64,000 nt of DNA from Trigonopsis variabilis. Taxonomy: Eukaryota > Ascomycota > Trigonopsidomycetes > Trigonopsidales > Trigonopsidaceae. The stretch is from NCBI GenBank assembly GCA_003707065.3, contig PPXM03000006.1, positions 248,001 to 312,000 of the forward strand, given 5' to 3'. Of this stretch, positions 34,866-43,109 are shown one piece after another. The position numbers and the translations under genes were made by a program. Under the pieces are notes generated by a model. The model saw only the letters and a program-made list of their open reading frames with translations. It was not told the origin of the DNA and made no database searches. Numbering within the stretch: the stretch's first letter is position 1; every line of letters begins with the position of its first letter.

Positions 34866-36959
34866 TCACAACCATCCCAACAGTCTCTGCGAGAGCATTT
34901 GAAATAACCCGGTTGGATACGAATCCCGATTGTCTCTGCTTTTCTTGATCTCGTCTGTCCGCCGCTCCAAGTCGGCCACTTTGGATGTAAATGTAGCAAC
35001 GGCGTCTTCAGCATCGCGAAGGTTTGACTCAATCACTCGCATCTCGTAATTCAGCCTGGCCGACGTTGCATCGAGAGCAGTGACATCGGCACCCAACTTA
35101 GCCTCGGTCACGGTGTTCTCTCGGAATCGCATTTGGACAACCTCGAGAGCCTTGACACTTTCCTGCCGCAGATGGCTAACCCGATTGATCTCGCTTTCAA
35201 ACTGTGCCGTCACCGCGTCCTGTTGCACCAGTAAATCAACCACATGTCTTCTCGTGTCCAGAGTCTCTTTCACCAAATTGAGGATTTTCGTCGACGCCAA
35301 CTCTGGGGGAACTTCCCAGTCCAACACAGCATCTTCCACCAACGAGAAGCTCATTGTCCGACAAAAAGACCGATAGGGAGGCAAGACAGGCTCACTTTCT
35401 AACGCTTCTGCTGATCGGGAACGTCGAAGATGATTACTTCGAAACCAATTCTCGTCCTCATAGTCTACACCTGAATAACATGACTCGTCTTCACAAGCAT
35501 GCGAGAATGTGGGATAGAGATCATAGTTTTCAACCAAGCTGCCGTCATGTGCTGGTGTGCCTTCTGCAGACCAGTAACCGTCTTCAATTTCATGGCGCGC
35601 CCCTGAGAGCTCGTCCAACTTATCAGTCAAAGCGCCTGCAGTATCGGGAGCATCCACCGCGGTCCAGTTATGACGTCTCTTTGGCAGACTTTTGAGCTTT
35701 TCAACCCCAAACCGAAAAGTTGCATCAGTCCGACTTCGGTAGCGGTGGCTGCCTCTTCGTCCATCGACTCCATCGCGATGACGACCCCTTCGCGACAGGC
35801 GAGATTCCAAAATAAAGGTTCTGTGGGAATTTTCAAATAGTGGGTCTGTCGAGAAATGCGGGCATTCACCCTTGCCCAGCCATAAGCGTTTCATTCTGTC
35901 GCCTTGGAGGTGTCGAAGGAGTTGAGAAAGATCCATTGTTTCCGAGTCGGAAGGATAGTGAGTGGCCGACCCAGAGAGATCACGGACGGTGTTTTTAACA
36001 ACTTTGGTCAACACTGAGCGGTCGGCAGCGTCTGACTTGGCGGTTAGTCGAAATAAAGTCTTTTCCGTAGCATGGTCAATCTTCTTGCTCGTCTCGAGCT
36101 TGTGCTGTTTTTGGAAATGCTTAAGGGCTCGACGGAAGCCTGGTGGGTCAAATGGATCCTTTGGAGCGGGGGCACCAACAAAAGCCAGCCGTAAGCGAAC
36201 GCTCAAGACAAAGCCCAGCAAAGCTGCCACTGTACAAGGTCCCAGAATGCCATCTGGTGGATCAGTACCAAATCGATGGTAAGCATGTCTAGACCACCAA
36301 ACTCTTAGAGCTGCTTCGGTTTTATCACACAGTAGACCATCTGCATATTCCAGCGGCAGCAAATCATAGTAGAACAGAGCGATCTGAGAGATGCGGACCA
36401 ATTCCACCACCGAAAAGTCAAAAGGAACAGAAGGTGACGTTTTATATAGGAAAAGAAACTTATCTTCGCTGGCATCCGTTGCTGGTCCCAAGGTCAAACC
36501 AGATCGGCCTCCACAGTTCAACCGCCTCAAGTTCTCATTTACCATGAAGAAACCCCAAACTTGTCTCATGTATCCTCCAGGGACGTGAATAATTGTCAGG
36601 CTAGACGGAAAGGAAGCCAAATTAGTCACATAGATGATGCCCAGAGGAGTGTTCTTTGGTCGAGCATGTTCTCTCTCCAGCTCCTGGATATAGGTCTGTA
36701 GCTCAAAGGACCAGCTCGATTTATCACTAGGAATCGAGATATGGGCACAGATAACGGCCTGATCTGCTGCTCCCGTATAAGATATAATCACCCGGTTGAC
36801 GTTCTCTCGCGAACACGCCCATTGCTCCACTATGTATTCATCATACCCGATTATTGGCTCCCGCTCTTTTATCAGGGTACACCCGCCGCCTGCTATAATG
36901 GCTTGAACAGCCATAAGATCGGGAATGAGCAGCTGCTCACTCGCATCCTTTTCGGACAT
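34866..36959 (-). CDS. Stb6/Stb2-like protein
   Basis: A 697-aa protein whose N-terminal 290 residues match the fungal Stb6-type domain: IIGYDEYIVEQWACSR, LGIIYVTNLASFPSSLTIIH, MVNENLRRLNCGGRSGLTL, YADGLLCDKTEAALRVWW, LGPCTVAALLGFVLSVR. Yeast Stb2 and Stb6 were found as Sin3-binding proteins and associate with the Rpd3L-type deacetylase, so a chromatin role is likely, though thinly documented. The middle (residues 330-520) is polar and disordered; the C-terminal 130 residues are a predicted coiled coil ending in a hydrophobic LFQMLSQRLLGWL. The true ATG is at 36959; the frame upstream lacks an ATG. Confidence 0.8.
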   Translation of the reverse strand: MSEKDASEQLLIPDLMAVQAIIAGGGCTLIKEREPIIGYDEYIVEQWACSRENVNRVIISYTGAADQAVICAHISIPSDKSSWSFELQTYIQELEREHARPKNTPLGIIYVTNLASFPSSLTIIHVPGGYMRQVWGFFMVNENLRRLNCGGRSGLTLGPATDASEDKFLFLYKTSPSVPFDFSVVELVRISQIALFYYDLLPLEYADGLLCDKTEAALRVWWSRHAYHRFGTDPPDGILGPCTVAALLGFVLSVRLRLAFVGAPAPKDPFDPPGFRRALKHFQKQHKLETSKKIDHATEKTLFRLTAKSDAADRSVLTKVVKNTVRDLSGSATHYPSDSETMDLSQLLRHLQGDRMKRLWLGKGECPHFSTDPLFENSHRTFILESRLSRRGRHRDGVDGRRGSHRYRSRTDATFRFGVEKLKSLPKRRHNWTAVDAPDTAGALTDKLDELSGARHEIEDGYWSAEGTPAHDGSLVENYDLYPTFSHACEDESCYSGVDYEDENWFRSNHLRRSRSAEALESEPVLPPYRSFCRTMSFSLVEDAVLDWEVPPELASTKILNLVKETLDTRRHVVDLLVQQDAVTAQFESEINRVSHLRQESVKALEVVQMRFRENTVTEAKLGADVTALDATSARLNYEMRVIESNLRDAEDAVATFTSKVADLERRTDEIKKSRDNRDSYPTGLFQMLSQRLLGWL

Positions 36960-37356
36960 GTCGTGATGCACAGTTGTTACAGCTCACAAAGGGACTCTAG
37001 CTGGAGGCGTCAGGGTTAATACGGTCACACGCTAATGTGCTTGTAATGATTGTGAAGAGCAAGTTATAAACGTATAGAAGGGATGCGAATGAGAGGGAGA
37101 TAATCGTAATTGAAGGAAGGATGACAGAGAGGCTATAGTACTATGTAATCTACTACATATCAGCTCTCGAAAATACCACCGAGAGAGCGTCAGTTGATCG
37201 AATTGAAGAATTCTCTTAAATGTTATCCCGTCCAGCAGCCATAGCGAACCACTATAGTCTAGGAAGCCGAGGTAGGCGACGTAGAGTCAGAGTGGCCATC
37301 GGTTGCCCGGGAACGATCCAGACGAGCATCGGTTCGCAAGCATCTCAACTCACCTA
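36960..37356. promoter_or_regulatory. divergent promoter region (STB6-like / RMD5)
   Basis: 397 nt between two divergent starts. AT-rich centre; no gene is seen. Confidence 0.45.
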
Positions 37357-38502
37357 ATGGAGTCGATCCTCTCTGAGCAGGAGAAATTAGAAAAGAAAGT
37401 CACTTATGACCACTGTCTAGCCGATATCGATGCGTTTACGCTACAGTTAGGCCATATAAAGGCCAAGGTGGAGACTCAAGGCCTGGAGGCCAAAGACGGG
37501 GTTCTGCTCCAAGCGGCGGCTAACAAGTGGGAGAAGGATATCCATAGCCATGAGAAGGAGGTATACGGAGGATTGTCAAAGTTCGGCAAGGCCTTAGATA
37601 AGTCGTTCAAGGGAGCCGATATCATGAGCGGATACCGGGCTGAAGCGTTTAACGACTCTAAAGGTCGCGAACTTGTCGACTATGCAATCGCCATGCATCT
37701 CAATAGAGAGGGAGACTTTGATTTAGCTCAGGAATTTGCCAAAGAGGCGGGTTTGCCTGATACGCTGCCTTTCCAAGATCAGTTCCGAGAACTAAACTCG
37801 ATTGTGGATGCTTTCCAGGGACACAATCTAGTCCCAGCTATAGAATGGGCGCATCAACATAGAGATGCTCTTGCTGACAGGGGAAGCAGTCTTGAGTTTG
37901 AACTCCACAAGCTCAACTTCATCTCAATCTTGAACTCGAGCGACAAGCCAGGGCCTGCCATCCAGTATGCCCAGCAGAACTTTGCTCAGTTCGACCCAGC
38001 ATTTTCATCTGAAATCTACAAACTAATGTCTGCCTTGTGTTTCCGTCAAGACTTGGAGAACTCTCCCTACCGTGATATCTTCTATGCCGAAGATCCATGG
38101 AACCATGCCATCAACATCTTTCTCAACGAATACTGCTCTCAAAAGGGCCTCACGTTTGACTCTCCCCTTAACATGGCCACAGCAGCTGGCTCAATTGCGC
38201 TGCCGACCCTGCTTAAGGTGGCCAATTTGATGAAAGCCAAGCATACAGAGTGGAATAGTCTGGAGGAACTGCCGGTGTCGTTGCCTTTACCACCCTCGTT
38301 TCATTTCCATCCCGTTTTTGTTTGCCCAGTGTCCAAAGAACAGACTACGGAGAACAATCTACCAAACATGTTGCCCTGTGGCCATGTAATTGCTGCTGAT
38401 AGTCTTGCCAAATTAACACGGGGCAATCCTAAACATCGGTTCAAGTGTCCTTACTGCCCAAACGAGTCAACAGGACAGCAGGCAGTCACGGTATATTTCT
38501 AA
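37357..38502 (+). CDS. RMD5: GID/CTLH E3 ligase subunit Rmd5 (Gid2)
   Basis: RING-type catalytic subunit of the GID/CTLH ubiquitin ligase, which in yeast destroys gluconeogenic enzymes when glucose returns. Intronless, 381 aa (human RMND5A 391). N-terminal helices are followed by a LisH-like stretch (ELVDYAIAMHLNREGDFDLA), the CTLH domain (LNSIVDAFQGHNLVPAIEWA to FELHKLNFISIL), CRA helices, and the degenerate C-terminal RING (FVCPVSKEQTTENN, MLPCGHVIAADSLAKLTRG, FKCPYCPNE). The RING has Cys/His spacing of the Rmd5 kind with some zinc ligands replaced. Start is the first ATG in frame. FBP1, a classical GID substrate, lies about 9 kb away. Confidence 0.94.
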   Translation: MESILSEQEKLEKKVTYDHCLADIDAFTLQLGHIKAKVETQGLEAKDGVLLQAAANKWEKDIHSHEKEVYGGLSKFGKALDKSFKGADIMSGYRAEAFNDSKGRELVDYAIAMHLNREGDFDLAQEFAKEAGLPDTLPFQDQFRELNSIVDAFQGHNLVPAIEWAHQHRDALADRGSSLEFELHKLNFISILNSSDKPGPAIQYAQQNFAQFDPAFSSEIYKLMSALCFRQDLENSPYRDIFYAEDPWNHAINIFLNEYCSQKGLTFDSPLNMATAAGSIALPTLLKVANLMKAKHTEWNSLEELPVSLPLPPSFHFHPVFVCPVSKEQTTENNLPNMLPCGHVIAADSLAKLTRGNPKHRFKCPYCPNESTGQQAVTVYF

Positions 38503-38633
38503 TGGGTATGTTTTGGTTTGGTTTATTGGAGTTAGAGTTTCAAACAGTTATCCGGTTTAATCAATTATGTAGTTTATCGTACACAGAGAGACACTGGTTT
38601 TGTCGTCACACACCTGCTTTCCCTAGCAGGCTT

Positions 38634-39441
38634 CTACCGCCTCCTCACATTCTTCCACTTGTATACCACCCCATTTTCAGTCACAATCTTTTTCTTGTCA
38701 CCCTTTCCCATCAGTTGTCGTTGGACTTCCATCTTTCGCTCGACTTTGCCAAGCTCTTTGTCCCGAACCATATGTGCAATGGCCTTGCGTAGTACTCGAG
38801 CCCGTTTCTGCGACCGAATGTATTGTTTTCCACTGCCCTCGGCTTCCACATCCTGGTCTACACTCTCGAGCTGGGACAAGTGGAGTCGGTTCGAAGAGTC
38901 TAAAAGATCGGGATGAGTATCGAAATAAGTAGCCGGGTCGAATGACTGTTGTTCTTGCTGACTATCAACAAAAACTGTGTGCTTTCTCTTATCTTCATCT
39001 TCTCCTTGGGCAATTTCAACCACTGACAGGGCTGATGTGTCTTGCATCTTCTCTGTCTGACTCCGCTCCTTTGCCCTCAGGCTTCGAATATAATTGGCAT
39101 CTTGAGTTTTGAGCAGTTTTGCCGCATCGTTGCTTAAATCATGAAACGCAGTGTCATCGCCTCGGTTTTTGATCCTTCGTCCTGCGGAATCGGTCCGCGC
39201 ATTTTGCATAGCATGGTAGAATTCATCCGGATTCCTCTCCTTGGCCTTTTCTCTTAGAATCCGTAGCTTTTGCTCCTTGGCGTGAAAACTTTGAGCTCGA
39301 AGAACATAGTCCTAGAGGTTAGAGCCTTTTTGAACTCTTCCATACCTTGTGCTTTTCCAGCAACCCTAGTCGACTTCTTTCTTTGGGCTGAGCTCTTTCT
39401 CGATGCTGCTTTTTCGCAATGTTGAGCCTTCTCCCTGACAT
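38634..39441 (-). CDS. UTP11: U3 snoRNP (SSU processome) protein Utp11
   Basis: Needed for 18S rRNA maturation in the nucleolus. Exons 39441-39346 and 39311-38634 around a 34-nt intron give 257 aa (human 253). Conserved N-terminus: RERAQPKERSRLGLLEKHKDY across the splice, then RILREKAKERNPDEFYHAM. Other family marks are GDDTAFHDLSND, RSLRAKERSQTEKMQ, THPDLLDSSNRL and the basic C-terminus KKIVTENGVVYKWKNVRRR. Tail to tail with RMD5 (131 nt apart). Confidence 0.95.
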
Positions 39442-40108
39442 GGTGAGAAATTCTTTTGGTTGGGAGTTACACGGACGGTGATGAACAGGCTCGATGTCCA
39501 ACGCTGGAAGTGAGCAGCAACCGAGTTTGGGAACGACGCGCGTGTAGATTACAGAGAGACCTATTATAGAAAGCACTTGAAATGAGTGAGATGATTGCAA
39601 GTGGAAGGCATTTGTGAAGAGGATGGAGATCTGCCTGAACGAGTTTTCTGTTTTTAATTATCCTTGGGAGCTTCGCCTTAACGAGCTTTGCTGCTAGTAT
39701 TATTCTCGATTTGTAGGTAAGCCATCTTAAACATCTCAAAGATCATATACCTATATGCCTGGCAGATGGCTTACTAGTCTCCTTACCGAGAGACGTTTGT
39801 CTTGTCAAGCAATTCAGACCTTGTAGTGAAAAGAGACAAGAATACATCTAATAGCCCAAAAAGAAAATAGTACACAACAGAAAGACAGAATTGACTGCAC
39901 ACTACTTTAAATATAATTACAAACTACGGGGAGATCAGATCAAAAGAAAGTCATTCACAAGTTCTGGAGCCAGATGTTGCCCCATTGCGGGCTTAGCGGT
40001 TCTTCACAAAGCCAAGATTCTTATAAGACTGAAAATCAACACATGCAAGACCCGGCAACTATATAAAGTCCCCACGTATTGTACATCGAGGCAAACCGAG
40101 GTAGGTCC
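39442..40108. promoter_or_regulatory. divergent promoter region (UTP11 / CMC1)
   Basis: 667 nt; no ORF with known similarity. Purine-rich around 39830-39950. Confidence 0.45.
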
Positions 40109-40564
40109 ATGTACAGAGCGGTGTTGCCAAGGGAGGATCCAACAGTGGGATCACCTTCTCCAGCGACGACAGTGACTGCCGACTCTGTCAGAGCCATGAG
40201 CGAGGAAGAAAACAAACCAAAAAATGACGAGGGAAAGAAGCAGTATCGGCGGGGGAGAGAGATTCCAGCGTGGTTTATGTCTGGCCCTGAAGAGACCGAG
40301 GTCTTCAAGCGGGCTGAGATCCGAGCCCAGAGAATATGCAAAGATGAGTTGAAAGTCTATATGGATTGCATGCGAGGCCGGACGCTGACAGTTTCCAAAT
40401 GTAATGGGTTACGAGAAGCCTATGTTCGATGTATGAGGCCCAATATGACGAGAGAGAACATTGACGTTGTACGAGCAGAATATCTGGCGGAAAAAAGAGG
40501 CATTACTATCCCCGTTAATGTGCCCGACGAAGTGCATCCCAACGATCCTAAAAAAGAAGACTGA
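40109..40564 (+). CDS. CMC1: Cmc1-family twin CX9C mitochondrial protein
   Basis: An intermembrane-space protein for cytochrome c oxidase (Cox1/Cu) assembly, oxidised via Mia40. The core has two CX9C motifs, C-KDELKVYMD-C and C-NGLREAYVR-C, in a helical hairpin preceded by IPAWFMSGPEETEVFKRAEIRAQR, as in Cmc1. From the first ATG (40109) it is 151 aa. A second in-frame ATG at 40196 would give 122 aa, closer to the usual size; the extra 29 residues are Thr/Ser/Pro-rich and may be leader. Intronless. Confidence 0.85.
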   Translation: MYRAVLPREDPTVGSPSPATTVTADSVRAMSEEENKPKNDEGKKQYRRGREIPAWFMSGPEETEVFKRAEIRAQRICKDELKVYMDCMRGRTLTVSKCNGLREAYVRCMRPNMTRENIDVVRAEYLAEKRGITIPVNVPDEVHPNDPKKED

Positions 40565-40684
40565 GAGATTGATCAGTGTATCCTGGTGAGAGAGCGCAAG
40601 TGGCTGCCCATGGGCGAAAGCTACAGATTGTAAATAGAAATGAAGATCCAGAACACAAAGATATACACTAACAATACAAACAAA

Positions 40685-41278
40685 TCATTCTCCGTTTCCA
40701 TTCTTCGAGTTAGTAGGAAGCCGCCAAAAGACTCACCATTTGTTCCATCTCAACGTCCAAGTCCCAGTCAGGGGCAGTCAAACAGTACTAACAGTTAGAG
40801 GCCATGACCATTATATATAAGATACCTTTTCAGGGGGGAGCCTTAGACCCCATACTGGGTTTACGGCCGGCAAAGGACGCCGGTTTCGTTCCTGGGCCAG
40901 CTTGAGCATCAGCTCTTTAGGAGGAACCGGTTTAAACTGATAATTGGTCCAACCTGCAACGGCCATTCGAATATCCTCAACTGTCAACGTCTGGGAGTTG
41001 GACGCCCCATTTGTTCCCTTGGCATGATCGTTGTAAATCAGCGCATCTTGGAGGATGGCATAGGTATACCCTGCCAAGTCAGTCTCATCACTAAGTCCCA
41101 TCTTACGGTACGCAAAATCCATCAGCTGTAAAGGAACCCGGTCATCATAAGAATCAATTCCTAACGATGCCAGAATGAGATGCAACAATCGAGCATCTCT
41201 TGGTATCGATGCTCCCATTTCCATACTCTCGTCCTGGTCTATTCCTTCAGTGCGATCCCCATCATTAGACTGCGTCAT
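40685..41278 (-). CDS. TAF9: TFIID/SAGA subunit TAF9
   Basis: Histone-fold partner of TAF6 in TFIID and SAGA. Exons 41278-40826, 40787-40737 and 40702-40685 give 173 aa. The histone fold starts ARLLHLILASLGIDSYDDRV; LTVEDIRMAVAGWTNYQF and PPKELMLKLAQERNRRPLP are strongly conserved and continue over the first splice into LPPEKYCLTAPDWDLDVE. The last intron is only 34 nt but has GTGAGT and a perfect TACTAAC; splicing it adds NGNGE, whereas retention adds VSLLAASY. The first intron is 38 nt. It shares a 163-nt divergent promoter with the SelK homologue. Confidence 0.92.
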
Positions 41279-41441
41279 CTCTGGAACGTATCTCGACGAG
41301 CTCGGAGTTTTCTGTATGGCTATGACAAGACTCTATTGAGAAGGACTTCAGTTCAAGACTCTCCCACCGCGACCACCCTTACTAGTCCCATCGTGGCAAC
41401 CACTACAACCGCGGAAATACGCTCATCATTTCTACATAAAT
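41279..41441. promoter_or_regulatory. bidirectional promoter (TAF9 / SelK homologue)
   Basis: Only 163 nt separate the two ATGs, so the core promoters must lie close together or overlap. No TATA box is obvious. Confidence 0.5.
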
Positions 41442-41755
41442 ATGACTAAATACGTCGTTCGAGGCCAGTTATCCGATAGCCCTTCCATTTCACAGCGAAT
41501 CACCGGGTTTGCATCTGGTTCTGTTCAGTTCGTCGGGTTATATTTGACTTCACTTTTCTCAGTAAGGATCATTTCTGGCGACGATCTTGTCTAACCGTCT
41601 AGTTTGACCCGGTCGAATCAGCACTCGGTTCATCGTTTGCAAATACTCGACGTCAGCCATCCCGTCCATCCAATGGGTCTTCTGGTTCTAAGCCTGGACG
41701 ACGACTAGGGACAGTCGATGATATTCGAAGTCCTCCCTGTCCAAGTTGTCGTTAA
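41442..41755 (+). CDS. selenoprotein K homologue, cysteine form
   Basis: Exons 41442-41561 and 41603-41755 around a 41-nt intron give 90 aa. Layout matches SelK: a short N-terminus (MTKYVVRGQLSDSPSIS), one TM helix (FASGSVQFVGLYLTSLFS), then a Gly/Arg/Pro/Ser-rich tail with SKPGRRLGTVDDIRSPP, corresponding to the PPRRMGRINHLRGPSPPP segment of animal SelK, and a last CPSCR where animals have GGUGR. Animal SelK sits in the ER and helps ER-associated degradation and protein palmitoylation. No selenocysteine is needed here; both terminal Cys codons are TGT. Call based on arrangement as well as sequence. Confidence 0.78.
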
Positions 41756-42054
41756 AGCTTGGGTAGATTGCGTGTTTAAAGGTGTTTACTAGGAATTATT
41801 GATAGAATTTATTTTTATCTATGGAAACTACTCACTTGATTCTTCAGTGGAGATATTGCTGCAGAGGTAAAGAAGGTTGCTCTGTCTCTTTCTAAGTTCC
41901 TCAAATCCCAAATCTCTTACTGTAGCTAGACAAGAACAATATATAGCTCATGTGAGATCTTTTTTACCCGCCATTTTCGTAGTTTACCCTTTGTAGTCGC
42001 ACCGCCTGATCTGGTCACTGCTGTGTAACGCTCCCAAACCGACCGCATCCCGTC

Positions 42055-42816
42055 ATGAAACGGGTCGGCCTCCAAGCCTTTAGTGATAAAGATCGTCAAC
42101 AGTTCCTCGACTTGGGCCAGGCATTGACTGAACGGCATATCAATGAGTTGTCAACTCAACTTTCGGTGTTTCAGAACCTCCTGGCCCATTTCGCTTCCGA
42201 ACATGCCCAACAAATCAAGTCCGACCCCGTCTTCCGCTCTCAATTTGTCTCGATATGCTCTTCCATAGGAGTGGATCCTCTGGCTTCTTCATCCAATAAA
42301 CCTTCCTCGATATGGGCCCAGCTGGGTCTCAGTAAAGAAGTCGGCGATTACTATTTCGAGCTTGCCATTCGAATCGTCGAGATCTGCCAGCGCACTAAGA
42401 GTGAGAATGGAGGATTGATCTCGTTTGACAGTGTCAAGAAACACCTGGCAGACCCCAAGTCAAACGTCAATCCGATAGACGTTCGAACTCAAGATATAAA
42501 GAAGGCGGTAGAGTCTCTTGAGCCACTAGAAGGAGGGTTCGAAATCGTCGACCTATCTTCGACTCATTCTAGAAAAGATCCAGACTCGAACCTTATGATT
42601 CGAAGCGTTCCTACCGAATTCAACTCTGATCAGACGGACGTGCTTAAAGTCACCCAGATCCTGGGTTATGCTAGTGTCTCCATCCTCAAGGACAATCTTG
42701 GATGGTCTCACGATCGATCTATTACTGTTCTCAATCAAATGCTGGCTGATGGTCTTCTATGGCTGGACTCTCATGGCTCTGCTATTCTCTATTGGTCTCC
42801 TTCGAGCGTTTTCTGA
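42055..42816 (+). CDS. SNF8: ESCRT-II subunit Snf8/Vps22
   Basis: Part of the Y-shaped ESCRT-II complex (Vps22, Vps36, two Vps25) in endosomal sorting. Intronless, 253 aa (human 258, yeast 233). The N-terminal coiled coil LTERHINELSTQLSVFQNLL precedes two winged-helix domains: SSIWAQLGLSKEVGDYYFEL, RIVEICQRTKSENGGLISF, and the C-terminal KVTQILGYASVSILKDNLGW, VLNQMLADGLLWLD. The frame begins directly at the family's start (usually M-R/K-R-x-G-L). Confidence 0.94.
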   Translation: MKRVGLQAFSDKDRQQFLDLGQALTERHINELSTQLSVFQNLLAHFASEHAQQIKSDPVFRSQFVSICSSIGVDPLASSSNKPSSIWAQLGLSKEVGDYYFELAIRIVEICQRTKSENGGLISFDSVKKHLADPKSNVNPIDVRTQDIKKAVESLEPLEGGFEIVDLSSTHSRKDPDSNLMIRSVPTEFNSDQTDVLKVTQILGYASVSILKDNLGWSHDRSITVLNQMLADGLLWLDSHGSAILYWSPSSVF

Positions 42817-43109
42817 ATGCCGACTTTCGTCCTTTATTCAGCCCTCTTTCCCACTCTTGACGAGCCCTTGTGCACCGACTGTGACATCGCGTCTTTGTAT
42901 TGGCTTGCGGCATCGTTCGTCTATAGCGCCGAACGCCATAATCAGGGTTGGTACTTATACTCTTCTGGATACATGAGGTGAGTGGTGCCCGCCCTCTTAA
43001 TACGTGGAGGTAGCGAATTACTGTTCCAAGAGGACAGCAAAAGCTGCTGTCTCTGTACGTTCATCAATATATCGTACAACAGAGTATCCTATCACTCTAT
43101 TCTATTAAA

